This document shows positions 34,414-45,301 of a DNA stretch of 64,000 nt, piece after piece. Both the position numbers and the translations under genes were made by a program. The notes under the pieces were generated by a model that saw nothing but the letters and a program-made list of their open reading frames with translations, was not told the DNA's origin and ran no database searches. This stretch comes from Carya illinoinensis (Eukaryota; Streptophyta; Magnoliopsida; Fagales; Juglandaceae): the NCBI RefSeq assembly GCF_018687715.1, contig NC_056755.1:21917501-21981500 (forward strand), written 5' to 3'. Positions within the stretch are counted from its first letter, which is position 1. Every line of letters begins with the position of its first letter.

Positions 34414-36060
34414 CTACTGATATGCAATGAATGCAAGAACATTTGGCCTTTTTTTTTTTTTTTCTTTTTTATCAACACCACTTTGTATGATCTTTTCTTT
34501 ATTTTGAAAGTAAAAATCTGCTAGTTCACCAAGTTTGAGACTTGAGAAGTTAATTTGTTGACTCATATCACAAACTTGATTCTCTATACTTTTCACTTTC
34601 TTTTTTGGGTTTCTTTCTCATTGGTCTATCATGTGAGGCTCTTGGAACATGAGTTTTAAACACTACCTTCTTTGGACTTCCTCATTTTGACTTACTTTAA
34701 CAAAAATGATATCATTTGATGAAGTGGCAGTGGATGATGAGCTTTTAAGTTTCATACCTTGGGAAGTCATGTACCCCAAACTTGTGTGATTACAACTAGA
34801 TTTTTGAAAACTCAACATCTTGTCAAGATTCTGAGTTGCATTTTTTTCTTTGCATTCTCAAATTTTTTTAACTCTTTCTCAAGTACTCCTTGTTAAGCAT
34901 GTAACCTTGATACTTCAATTTCATATATCTTTAGTGGCTCGGACAGATTACTCTTCTCACTTTCCACAGCTGTGAGATTTTTATACAGCTTCTTATTTAA
35001 TTTCTTCAATTTGATTACTTCCTCACATAGATCATTATAGGCTTCTTGTAAACTTAACTCATGATCAGCCACAACTAGAGCAACCTCCAAATTACTATCA
35101 TCATCATCACTTTTAGATTTTGTAAGCACAATATCAGAAAAATGATCAACAACAGTAGAAAAAGCCACAAAAGAATTGTCATCATTAGATGATGAATTTA
35201 AAATTTCAGATTCTGAACTGTCACTAAGTGTGACATTCAATGCTTTTCCTTTACTTTTTTTAAAATTTAGACATTCAATTCTTAAGTGATGATAACTAGA
35301 ACATCAATGACAATTTACTTTGTCATTTTTCTCTAATTTATCTTTATTCCAATTTTTAGACTCAGTAGAAAATTTCTTACCTCATTTTTGCTTTCCACAA
35401 GCCTTTTTTTTATTAAACATGAATTTTTTGAATTTCCTTGCCATTAGAGCTATATCCCTCTTCGTTCAAATTTTCTTCATCAAAAAAATCATCTTGATCA
35501 TCTTTTACTATTTTGAAAGCAATGGACTTAACTTTTCTTGTTTAAGGAAGTGAGGATTCATATGTTTGTAAGGAACCGACTAGCTCTTCAACCTTTATTG
35601 TATCCAAATCCTTTATTTCCTCAATGGTAGTAACGTTAGGCCGAAATCTTTCAGGTAGATACCTCAAAATCTTTCTCATAACTCTTGAATCCTCCACCCT
35701 CTCGCTAAGATTAAACCTGAAATTTACAATATCATTTAGTTTAGCATAAAAATCATTAAAACTCTCATATTCTAACATTTTAATCTCTTCAAATTTTGAG
35801 GTTAGCATCTGCAATTTTGAATTTTTACTATTCTGATGCCCTCATGTGTAATCTCCAAAATATCCGAAGGTTCTTTAGCAATCTCACACATGGAGATTCT
35901 TTTAAATTTTTCGGCGGATACCACCATGAAAATAGCATTAAGTCCTTTACTATTCTAATTACAATTGCTAATTTCATACTTTGTCCAAAAATCTATAGAT
36001 GTCACAGGTTTAGTCCATCCTTGCTCAACTGAAGGCCATATATGTTCATCTAAAGACTTG
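34414..36060 (-). pseudogene. copia-type gag of the nested element
   Basis: From right to left on the minus strand: KFEEIKMLEYESFNDFYAKL and ERVEDSRVMRKILRYLPERF with TIEEIKDLDTIKVEELVGSL (35810-35550), a UBN2-type gag core. Then comes a zinc-knuckle-like remnant (about 35330-35280), then an acidic Ser/Asp-rich section with coiled coil (35240-34893, LSDSSESEILNSSSNDD and EEVIKLKKLNKKLYKNL). A GYMTSQGMKLKSSSS / NDIIFVKVS piece (about 34800-34690) resembles the stretch before the second knuckle in SIRE-like copia gags. Stops and a shift break it. Confidence 0.75.
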
Positions 36061-36195
36061 AGGAAAACCCTCATACGAATTTTTCAATAAGCATAATTTT
36101 CCCTATCGAAGTGTGGTGGAACATATAATGATGTTGACATCATCTACAAGGGCACGTATCACACTTGAATGATTGAATCATGCTCTGATGCCAAT

Positions 36196-36494
36196 TGAAA
36201 ATCTCCAAGTAGCTTTGTAAAATTACGAAATTGTTTACCAATTTTTTTGAAAAAATTGATTAGATCTCAATTATCAAGATTATATAACGAATCAAATACT
36301 TCAAATAAATAATCAAACTTGCAAGATACAACTATTAGTTACGAAGGAAAACCCTTTAAAGAACTCTTTAAAGGTAAAATCTTATGGGCAACCAAATCTA
36401 GGAAAGTCAATATTATTGTTTAAAAATCAATTATAAGTAATTCTCAGTTATAAAATTTTTGTAACTTGACTCTCTTACTTGTCCAGACAAATGA
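36196..36494 (-). repeat. LTR of nested element (5' copy)
   Basis: Starts TTGAAAATCTCCAAGTA just right of the primer-site motif and ends CCAGACAAATGA. It pairs with 30718-30994. Confidence 0.75.
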
Positions 36495-36773
36495 GCTCAA
36501 CAGCAGACATGACAAATTGGTCTTGTTGAGCCCAGGTTTCATACTCTATGTTAGGTATGCTAGTGGGAAGTGCTAGTGGAGTGGCTAACAAGAACCATCA
36601 ACATACTTGTATAGACCTTGGCCTCATAAGTAAGGGACAAGTTGCACTTTCCAGAGAAGGTAGTTCTTGGCTGTTAATTTTACTAAGAGTATATGAGAGA
36701 AATTAGATGGAGGGAGGGAGGGAGAAGAAGAAGGTGTTGATGAAGAGGAAAGAGTACCTATGGATTCAGACAT
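36495..36773 (-). pseudogene. N-terminal gag of the outer copia
   Basis: A start at 36773 gives MSESIGTLSSSSTPSSSPSL followed by KLTAKNYLLWKVQLVPYL, the conserved copia gag N-terminus (LxxxNYLLWKxQxxPxL). A WAQQDQFVMSAVE-like piece (about 36530-36500) is in a second frame. Sequence between here and the knuckle at 30660 is lost or replaced by the nested element. Confidence 0.8.
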
Positions 36774-36819
36774 GGTAAAGGAAGAGGAAAGAAGGTGAAT
36801 GGACGAGTAGTCCTCGGTA

Positions 36820-36832
36820 TGCTTTGATACCA
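36820..36832 (-). other. Primer-binding site of the outer copia
   Basis: The plus strand TGCTTTGATACCA reads TGGTATCAAAGCA on the minus strand, directly next to the LTR at 36833. The usual plant initiator-Met primer site is TGGTATCAGAGC; one base differs. Confidence 0.85.
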
Positions 36833-37194
36833 TGCTAGAAACAAAAGTTTCCTGTATATTGATTTCCTTCAGCTTTACAATGAGGCAGTGTCTCTGTATT
36901 TATAATAATGAAATAGATACAAAGAATTCTTTATAGCAAAAATATTATAGCTAATAAAAACAAAAGTGATGCTACGGTTATAAGGGATGATTGGAGAATA
37001 TTATGGAGGATGCTTTGGCTATTGGCTGATGCAGAGTATTTTGGACAGAGTTGGCATTGTATGCTGTTTGCACACCACATGCTGTGTGTCCTGCATTTTG
37101 TAATGCAGGTGTTGTTGGAGTAGGTTTCATGCCCGCTGCTGGTTGTGCATCATTTGTATGTTGCATGTCAGGTATTGCATTAGTGGCTTGAATA
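36833..37194 (-). repeat. 5' LTR of the complete copia
   Basis: 362 bp, TG...TA ends on the plus strand (the final CA has changed to TA relative to 27479). It is followed by GCATT, the target duplication. Confidence 0.92.
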
Positions 37195-37199
37195 GCATT

Positions 37200-37789
37200 T
37201 AACACCCAATTCACATGAGTTTTAAGAATGGTTTCATTTGTGAGAGGTAGTACATATGTCCGTCCACATTTTAATTATGTAACAGTACTACCACAAGTTC
37301 ACAAAAATATACACAGGTGCTTTTATCATTGTACTTTCAGATCTTATAATACAACGTGAACCACTCTAAATTATAAGTGCAGGGTTTTGCATGCATTTGT
37401 GACTGTTAAATTTCATTATTCTATTTTCTGCTTCTCTAAAATCCTAAAATCACAAGTACGTACTTAGCAAGACATCTACCTTTGACCAATATATAAGCAC
37501 TTTGACTAGGAATTGATATAAAAAAAAAAACCTACCTAATTAATAATATTTGGCTTCACCGGGAAGGTTTTCATCTATTGACGGAAAAATAAGATTGAAA
37601 AATGATCCGGTAAGGTCACTATCATGTGCATTTCTCTCAACTTCCATGATCATTTACTATATATATAAGTAATGCTTAATGTATGATATATGTAAGTACC
37701 ATCATTCAATTATTATGGCCTTATAATATATATTTTTTTAAATGACCCTTTCATTGATAATAATAGATCAATTATAGAGCTAGTTTGTC
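37200..37789. other. Spacer; no gene seen
   Basis: AT-rich and non-coding by inspection. Confidence 0.4.
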
Positions 37790-38060
37790 AAACAAGACAT
37801 TACCTGAGATAAACTCAGGACTCTCATTACAATCTCATTACTATAATTAAAATTGAACTTAGCTAATTGGTGTGCAACACCATTTCCAGCTTTCGGTATC
37901 CATGCAACTTGCCAATCCGGACTTCTCTTAAGTAGTTCTTTGATGCCATCCACTATTTGCCCAAACCAAAGACAATTTTCTTCTTTACTATTGAATGCAC
38001 GTACAACACTTTGTGCATCGCCTTCAAATATTACATTGCAAAAGTTAAGTTCATGATGGC
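37790..38060 (-). pseudogene. RNase-H-like (RVT_3) relic of a non-LTR retroelement
   Basis: The minus strand reads NVIFEGDAQSVVRAFNSKEE, then ELLKRSPDWQVAWIPKAGNG, then VAHQLAKFNFNYS, continuous over ~85 residues. This is the C-terminal half of the RNase-H-like domain found in plant LINE-type polyproteins and in free-standing copies: an acidic EGDA motif, then a W-V-W-I-P and GNxxAHxLAK signature. The N-terminal half is not visible. It lies just outside the copia target duplication. Confidence 0.75.
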
Positions 38061-39399
38061 CTTATACTTAATACGAGTATTATTCACTTCCAATATATTC
38101 GACCATTTTAATTTGAAGCGTACGTACATATAAATATTGGTACTGATCTATGCCAGCTAGTAAAGTCTCTCTCTCTCATAAAAAATCAAGGGCTCCATAT
38201 CTGATTTTCACTGGATGGGGCATCGGAAGGGGAGGAGGCCTTGGCTTCCTCCTCCTCCTCCCTCTCATTCCCTCATTCCTCCATTTACCCACCTTGTCTA
38301 TCAAGATTTCTTTTGTTTAGTTTTATTTTACTTTTTTCAAGGTCGAAAAAGACAAATTCACATCTTTTCGACAACTAAGACAAGCATTGGACAAGCATAT
38401 TCACAGGTCAAAAATCGTTAGGAAGAAAGTAGTGGTTTTATGAAAATCATTGTGCTCGGTCCTCACCAAATCACCAAACTCGCCACCACCAGACCTTTTA
38501 AATCTAACTTTTGTGACTGAAAAGAGACAAGTGTATTGCCTTTATGGGCCATCACATATTCTGAAATCTACTGGAGTTGGTCCAAACTATAATCCATTAT
38601 TTTTCGAATTTATTTTACTATTTTCCTTTTTGGTTTCCTTATTATTAATTAAAACAGAAAAAGATTTTGTCTCTCAGATGTTTGTTTGTGTCGAGTCATC
38701 TCTTTCTATAAAAGGTGAGGTTGAGTCTCTGTTTAGTCAGAGAATATTATCTCTTAGATATTTGTTTGTAGAAAATACTAGCAATAGTGAAGACTAAACC
38801 AATCACAAAAGGAAATAATGTACTGGTGGAGCTCCAAATGCATTATTTTGATTTAAGATGTCATGTTTGATATGTAAACAATCTAGAATATATCCGATTA
38901 CAGATGCAAGTTTCTCTAATGAATGAAGGAGGACAATTTTCCTTAAAAAAAGTACTGATCATGAAAGAGAATATATATATTCCATCTACGGGTTGATAAT
39001 GATCAGTTAGATATTAATTAAGAGAATATATATATATATATATATATATCCGAATACCTCATGATTTGAACTAAAATGTATTATTCATTTCCAATAAATT
39101 AATAGAGAGGATATTTTTTCCACTTCACCTTAATATTATTGAAGGTACTAATTATAATTAAATAGATAAGATCGATGTAATTTCAGCACAAAGTTATGCA
39201 CATGTTATTTCAACTTTATAATAATGTGTATATAATATATATAGTATTTGCTAAGGTATATATTAATTAAGCTATAAAAGTCAATGCTCATGTTATATTT
39301 ACATTATATATATATAAATGTATGAATGTATGTATACCATATATGCTTAATATGCATGAAGTCAACGCCAATCTTAATGCTTGTCGCTGGTATAGACGC
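38061..39399. other. Spacer; possible retroelement leader, no gene recognised
   Basis: There is an open frame of 115 codons at 38450-38797 (+) but no family I recognise. It may belong to the non-LTR element on the other side or be chance. A TA microsatellite lies at about 39027-39049. Confidence 0.4.
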
Positions 39400-39410
39400 T
39401 CATGCAAGAA

Positions 39411-39542
39411 ATGGCGGAGTACTACATGTCATTAGCACGTGGCTACTCATGTCCATTGGTTTCGGAAAGGGATCCAATATCCGAAGTAATGCCTCCTTTG
39501 CTTGAAACCCGTATAATATCCGGCCCACAAGACAATAATTAG
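39411..39542 (+). CDS. Small 43-residue reading frame upstream of HIPP, doubtful
   Basis: ATG at 39411 begins MAEYYMSLARGYSCPLVSER and ends TAG after GPQDNN. Local base composition is balanced compared with the AT-rich surroundings. I recognise no family, and there is no splice or promoter support. It could be a chance frame or part of the upstream region of the HIPP gene. Confidence 0.2.
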   Translation: MAEYYMSLARGYSCPLVSERDPISEVMPPLLETRIISGPQDNN

Positions 39543-39790
39543 ATGTGAAAGTCGGTGCATTAATGGAAAAAGAAATGATAATGACGCATTCAGCAGTGTG
39601 CAGTACGAAATCAACAGATCTAGCGAAACAGCTAGCAGAGGTCGATATGTATATATATATAGAGGTGATCACTCCATTCGCATTTGCCTCTTATAGTCTA
39701 AAACTGTGAAATAGGTTTGGAGTTCATACATTTCTTCGTCCAACATTCTCGACACCCTTCACGCGGCCACCTGCTTCTTGTTCAGAGATC

Positions 39791-39838
39791 TCAGAGAGAG
39801 AGAGAGAGGGAGAGAGGGAGAGAGAGAGAGAGAGAGAG
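39791..39838 (+). repeat. (AG)n microsatellite in HIPP 5' leader
   Basis: An AG run with two G interruptions, shortly before the candidate first exon of the HIPP gene. Confidence 0.9.
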
Positions 39839-39855
39839 CATTTACTACAAGCAAA

Positions 39856-40387
39856 ATGACAGTAAGCAAATTAATGATCTACCTGCCCGATCTGGGTTTC
39901 TGTTTAATTTGCTGTGTCTTAAAACACTTTTTTTTTTTTTCTCAAATCGGATTCTGTATGTTCCAATAATCAAGTTTACTTTCATCGATCCTTAACTAAT
40001 TTTGTATGTATATATGCAGGTGTGGACGACGTTGACATAGACATGGCGATGCAGAAAGTGACGGTCACCGGATGGGCAAACCAGAAGAAGGTTCTTAAGA
40101 CAGTGAGGAAGACCGGGCGGAGAGCCGAACTGTGGCAGCTGCCCTACAATCCGGAGCACTTCCACCACAGTAATAATACGGATCAACAGCAATATTATTG
40201 TAACGGGCCAATGAATCTTTATGCCCCCCAGCTTGCATCTTCCTACAACTACTACAAGCACGGCTACGACGGCGATGCTCATGCTTCTTACTATCACAAT
40301 CCTAGTTCTCATAATTCCACCCTCTTTGGGTATCAAACAAGTACAGCTTTCAGTGATGATAACCCTAATGCCTGTTCTATCATGTAA
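39856..40387 (+). pseudogene. Heavy-metal-associated isoprenylated plant protein (HIPP) gene lacking its CxxC exon
   Basis: The last exon 40020-40387 is open and ends in a C-terminal CSIM box, the prenylation signal of HIPPs. It follows a good acceptor (TATATGCAG) in phase 1 and encodes VDDVDIDMAMQKVTVTGW, the second half of an HMA fold, then KKVLKTVRKTGRRAELWQLP and a Tyr/His/Asn-rich tail. A candidate first exon ends ATGACA with a GTAAGC donor (39856-39861). In related genes, a middle exon carries VEM-V-MDC-GC, the metal-binding loop. The 158 bp between donor and acceptor contains nothing like it, and direct joining puts the last exon out of frame. So the copper/zinc-binding half is missing. 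Initiation at the internal ATG 40043 would give a half-domain protein that could still be prenylated. I judge it a broken copy unless an exon lies further upstream. Confidence 0.7.
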
Positions 40388-40999
40388 TGTTCCATGTTTC
40401 TTCTTGTTGTTGGTGTTGTTGTTTTTTTTTTTTTTTTTTAAAATAATGATCGATGCATTAGTTTTATGAAACATCACATGACTTTCTTTTTTATGTTTGT
40501 TTTGTTGTCTACGTGCAGTTTGTCCTAATTGTAATTTATGCCAACCCATGGGGGTTTCCCTATTTTCATTGTGAACTAATGAAGAAACCATGCTAATTAA
40601 ACAATATATGGATCCTTAAGACAAAAAATGGGGAAAAAGTTATTTTTGCTGATGATTATGAATATGGTTGTCAAATGTAGACTTCCAAGTAGATCATAAA
40701 TTTAACTCTAGATTCCTCCTCTTAGATGTCATATGTACGTAGCATCGACTACAACAAATTAATTGGGCTTAATTAGCGGCATCCCACTTTCGGCCACTGA
40801 ACAAGAGAAGTGTGCACAATTACAAAGAGATTTCATAAACGTAAACCAACAAACTAACATGATTTCATATGATTGTATATTAGATCTATTTCATAATAAA
40901 AGTAGTATTGCAATCTAACATACTATATCAAGCTACATTAATTTGTTTATTTACTTTTATAAGATCTCTTTGTAACTAAAACATTTCTCTTGAAAAATT
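40388..40999. other. HIPP 3' region and spacer
   Basis: Contains a long T run (40423-40439) just after the stop and no further gene. Confidence 0.45.
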
Positions 41000-41476
41000 G
41001 TAACAATAATATACTTTTTCTGAAGGAAAAACAAAGCATCACAAATGTGTGGTCGTGATAACGCTGAACTGCTTTCATGAACAATATGCATGGCAATTTG
41101 AGATGAACTATCCAACTTTTTGGCAACAAGCTATGGTCAAAACATAAATTTTTAATTCTCCACTTCCAAGACTCGTCGCAAATTACAATAATAGAATCTT
41201 TAGTGACTTTTCTGAATGCGTTTTACAATGAAATTTCTAGTATTTATACAACAATTGAGGTTATTATTCTCGTTACAGTTGGGAAGGATATTCTTGTAAT
41301 CTATTTATAGTATATGAGGCTACTTATGTAAATTTACATTTTTAGTGAATCATGTGCCTCTTAGCTGAGTACTAACTCTCAACTCCTTGAATTCCTCATA
41401 ACTTTCCTTTGTCATGCCTCAACTATTCTTCCATTCCATTTCCATCAATGCCACTGCCACTATAATGCTCATAACA
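41000..41476 (-). repeat. Probable 3' LTR of the old Ty3/gypsy element
   Basis: Read on the minus strand it begins TGTTATGAGCATTATAGTGG at 41476, directly after a purine tract GGATGGGGGAGAAAT, with a TATA-like ACTATAAATAG at about 41312. The far end (left) is not defined because I see no partner LTR. Confidence 0.5.
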
Positions 41477-41515
41477 AATTTCTCCCCCATCCAAAGACCT
41501 TGCCCACAAGGTTAG

Positions 41516-42300
41516 TGATGGGCCCCAAGGTAGACCAAGTCATAAAAATCATTTGTAAGTTTTATATGGGGCAATTACAAGATCGAGAGTTAGGAAGATC
41601 AAGGAAGCTATGCAAGGATGAGTGAAATTCACTTGAGACGTGTTTAGCAAAAGCTCACCATTCAAGATGAGCTTGAGAGAAGGAGATCCAGTTTTCATCC
41701 ATGTGATACGCTATGGAAGATAAGAATTGGGCCTATTGTTATTGAAGGCTTTGGACTTATTTATTTAATTAAAATGACTTATTTTATTAGTTTAGAATAA
41801 GTGGGCTTGAGGATGCTTATCCCACATATGTCTTATTTCTAATGAACTAGGATTTTTTGGAAGGTCTTGTATTTTGGCCAATGGCTTATTTAGAAAGTTA
41901 TTATTTTATGTGAATTAGGATTTTAGAAGTTACTGTGGAGCACCCACGACACTATTCACTTAGGGTTTTGGGGGGTTATTTATTTAAACCACTTGTATCT
42001 TCATTTGAGAGGTTAGACAATATTAAATTTTCATTGTGAGTTGAGTTTGCTCCTCTTGTTCTGGGTTGAACTTTTAAACTTATCAAAGGTAAATCATAAC
42101 CTTTGTGGTGTTCCTTCTTATAATCCGGATTCTTGAGACGGTTTCTTCAACTGGTTAAGATTTTAATATAATCTAGGTTCCTGAAACAAGTTCTCAACGG
42201 GTCTAGATTCTCCATCCATTAACTTGAGTTTAGCTTTCTTGGGTTTGTTTTTCCAATATTGTTGTTGGGTCTCAAAGCGAGTTGATTGGAGTTCACATCA
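41516..42300 (+). repeat. 5' LTR of the deleted gypsy
   Basis: 785 bp. It matches 45302-45913 but keeps about 170 bp (around 41940-42120) that the right LTR has lost. Confidence 0.88.
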
Positions 42301-43374
42301 TTTGGTATAAAAACCAGGTTTCCAATCAGGTCTAATTCTATTTTTTATTTATTGCATCTTTAATTCTAGGGTTTCATTGTTCTAGGGTTCCAAAAAAAAA
42401 AAAAAAGTATGGAAACTCCTTATTCTTAGGATTGACGAATTTCATTGTTCTAGTGTTTGTGTTGGCTGAAATCTCTTGTTCTAGGAGCTATCGTATATCA
42501 CTTATTCTAGGGTTTTATCAATTGCTTATTCTTTTGGTTGTGATCTAATCAATTGGTGTGAAAAGAAGAGAAAAGAATAGAAAAGAAAATAAAAGAAAGG
42601 GAAGAAAAGAAAAGAAAAGAAATGAAAAGAAAATTAAAACAAAAAACAAATAAAAAAAATAGTATAGAGGAAAAAAAAATTGGATTGAGCCTTATCATCA
42701 AAAGGGCTGAATACATATCATTATAGTTGGTATCTTGTCTTGTGATTACTCTTTCCGTCATATCATTTCCTTAAGTCTCGTGTCATTTTATTCTTTCTGT
42801 GTTTTGTATTGTTCTTATTTCTTGGACCTAATTACTAGTTGGGATAAAATAAGGTTGTACTGCCTTGATTGAGTTTAATTAGTTGTTCAAGAACTTGATT
42901 TGGAAAACTCTTGAGGTAAAAGGCAAGAAAGTGTGAGATCATTATCGGGAAAAAGTCAATTAAGAGTGAAACACAAGTGGAGTGCCATTATTCGAGTGTA
43001 AACACGTAAGGGAGCGTGTGAGGTCTTTTTTCCACTAACATTCTTTTTTGTGTAGAGTATACAATGTCTCATTAGAATGAATTATCACTAAAGAGGATGG
43101 TAGATAACTCATTCTTTGTGTTGCACAGTTCATGCAACAAAAGATTGAACAGTTGAATTTCACTTTGGGGGATGTTAGGAATAGGATGGATCAACGAGGT
43201 GTATTGATTAGAAATTTGTAAAGTGGGAGAGATAGGAGACGTGAGCCTAATATTGAACATGAGTATAAGAATGAGGAGTATGGTGAGTCTCTTGTTATCA
43301 AGCATGCTCTCAATACACAAAATAAGATGGATGATACAGAGCAACAAAGAAATAATATTTTTCATACTATATGC

Positions 43375-44678
43375 CACAACAACAACAAGGTATATAGTAT
43401 GATTATTGATGGAGGGAGTTGTACTAATGTGGCTAGTACTACTTTAGTTGAGAAATTGAATTTACCTATCTTGAAACACCCTAGACCATACACTTTGCAG
43501 TGATTGAATGATTGTGGCGAGGTTAGGGTAAATAAGAAAGTGTTAGTTTCTTTTTCAATTGGAAGGTACAAAGATGAGGTATTTGTAATGTAGTGTCTAT
43601 GCATGTTGGCCATATTTTGTTAGGGAGGCTGTGGCAGTGTGATAGGAAAGTGATCTATGATGGGTTCAGGAACACGTACAATTTTGAAAATAATGGAAAA
43701 ACAATCAAACTTGCTCATTTAACTCCAACACAGGTCCATGAGGACCAGCTGAAACTGAAAAGTAAAGTTGATCAAAAAAGAAAGAGTGAAAGTGAGATTA
43801 CTAAAAAAAAAAAAGAGCGAAAGTGAGGTTGATAAAAAAAGAAGGAGAAAATTTGAAATTGATAAAAAAAGAGAGAGTAAAAGTAAGGTTGAGAGAAAAG
43901 AAAGAGCGGGAGTGAGATTGAGGAAAAAAGAAAAGGTTAGGGTAAAGGAGAGAGAGAGAGAAAAATGAGAGAGAAAAAATATGAGAGTGAAGTTGAAACA
44001 TCAAGAAAAAGAGAGAATGAGTTAAAAAACAATTGTAAGGCCGAGAGTTCAAAAACAGATTTTGAAAAATGGAGTGAAAGAAAAGAGAGTGAAAAGGAGA
44101 AAGAAAGTGAAAAAAAAAAAAGCGTCAAAGAAAAAGAGATTGAAATGAACAACGAGAGTGAAGAAAGTGAGAGAGAAGTGCGTTTTTATGCTAGGGTAAA
44201 TTTTAATACTAACGAATTTAACGAATCTTTGCCTGGTAATGTTATCTCTTTATTGCAGGTGTATGAGGTCGTGTTGCCTAGCAATGTTCTTTGTGGATTG
44301 TCACTTATTAAAGCAATAAACAATCAAATTGATTGTGTGACAACATTGGAGAATTGGCAACATTATCTTTGGCCAAAAGAATTTGTCCTACATACCAAAT
44401 ATAAGTCCTTGATTCACTTGAAAGGACAAGGTAAGTTTAATAGAATGCATGCCAAGTGGGAGGAATGTAATGGAACTTTTCCTCATGTCATCAAATACAC
44501 ACATGGTAAGGAAAATTTTGTGGTTGTTGCAATATCTAGAAGGTATGTCATTGTTTTCATTTTGGATGCAAAGTTATTGAAATTTGAATATGATAAGAAA
44601 TTTCATACTAGTGATAATGACTTTGATAGTGTGTATGGAGTAAGTGAGAAAATATTATTTGGTAAGTTCTATGACTAG
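43375..44678 (+). pseudogene. gypsy protease, charged linker and RNase H remains
   Basis: MIIDGGSCTNVAS (about 43399) is a retropepsin active site of the plant gypsy type, continuing LVEKLNLPILKHPRPYTLQ, NDCGEVRVNKKVLVSFSIGR and HAGHILLGR-like to 43700. From 43740 to 44190 the frame encodes an expanded Lys/Glu/Arg/Ser-rich linker (units like ESEVDKKRR). Then LPSNVLCGLSLIKAINNQID, the RT N-terminus, jumps to ENWQHYLWPKEFVLHT and SLIHLKGQGKFNRMHAKW, the RNase H end. Frame changes occur at 43500-43600 and 43800-43970. Confidence 0.8.
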
Positions 44679-44770
44679 ATTGGTACTTATTTAGAGATAA
44701 CAGACTTGTTGTGCCTAATAGTTTTATGCGTGAGTTGCTTGTGCTTGGAGCACATGGAGGTTCTTTGATT

Positions 44771-45090
44771 GGACATTTTGGTGTAAAGAGGACATTTCTA
44801 AATGTTGCATGAACATTGGTGGGAGTACTGTTTCCCATTTATTGAGTTTGCATATAGTTGGAGTGGTCACTTTGGTGTAAAGAAGAGTTTAGGCATATTA
44901 CATGAACACTTTTGGGAGTATGGTTTGCCATTCATTGAGGTCGCATATAATTGGAGTGGTCATTTTGATGTAAGGAAGATTTTAGATATGTTTCAAGAAC
45001 ATTTGTGGGTATATCATTTTCCTTTCATTGACTTGTTGCATGAACGTTTGCGAGAGTATCGTTTGCTCTTGTTAGAGTTTGCATATAATC
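44771..45090 (+). repeat. ~93-bp tandem array of chimeric integrase pieces
   Basis: Units start GGACATTTTGG (44771), GGTCACTTTGG (44865) and GGTCATTTTGA (44958), spaced 94 and 93 bp; a partial unit follows at about 45034. Each unit encodes GHFGVKK...LHEHFWEYGLPFIEVAYNWS and variants. The first part is the integrase zinc-binding region and the second the far side of the catalytic core, joined directly. The open frame 44802-45410 reads through the array and continues to the usual C-terminal DPSGDSRSNPFEERGND stretch. Confidence 0.8.
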
Positions 45091-45301
45091 CACCTATTGC
45101 TTTAGTATTGATGTTTTTGCTTGTTGATGATAGGAGTGGCTTGGATAGACCTTTTCACATTCTTGAGAAAATTAATGATAATTCATATCAAATGGATCTT
45201 CTAGGTAAGTACCATATTTCTACTCTTTTCAATATTTTTGATCTTTTTCTCTTTGATCCAAGTGGAGATTCAAGGTCGAATCCTTTTGAGGAGAGAGGGA
45301 A

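Larger units (their letters stand above)
30718..36494 (-). mobile_element. Nested gag-only LTR element (TR-GAG-like)
   Basis: LTR-like copies at 30718-30994 and 36196-36494 share GATTAGATCTCAATTATCAA, AATAATCAAACTT, GTTACGAAGG and CTTGTCCAGACAAATGA. A methionine-type primer site lies next to the right copy (plus strand GCTCTGATGCCAAT at 36182-36195). The internal part carries gag-like sequence only (34414-36060, minus strand); I find no protease, RT or integrase in 31000-34400. It sits within the gag of the outer copia and part of that gag is missing. No clear target duplication was found. A large deletion of pol, rather than an element born without it, is the alternative. Confidence 0.7.
27094..37194 (-). 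mobile_element. Structurally complete Ty1/copia element with nested insertion
   Basis: LTRs at 27094-27479 and 36833-37194 are roughly 90% alike by eye and begin TGCTAGAAACAAAAG on the plus strand. A perfect 5-bp target duplication GCATT flanks it (27089-27093 and 37195-37199). A primer-binding site is at 36820-36832 and a polypurine tract at about 27480-27491. The coding order on the minus strand is gag (36773 down), zinc knuckle (30660), protease, integrase, RT and RNase H (to ~27490). Gag is interrupted by another LTR element (30718-36494). Stops make it non-functional, and LTR divergence suggests a moderately old insertion. Confidence 0.92.

Noticed and set aside
43768..44152. Ser/Phe/Leu-rich minus-strand frames
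   Set aside because: Shadows of the purine-rich charged-linker repeat.
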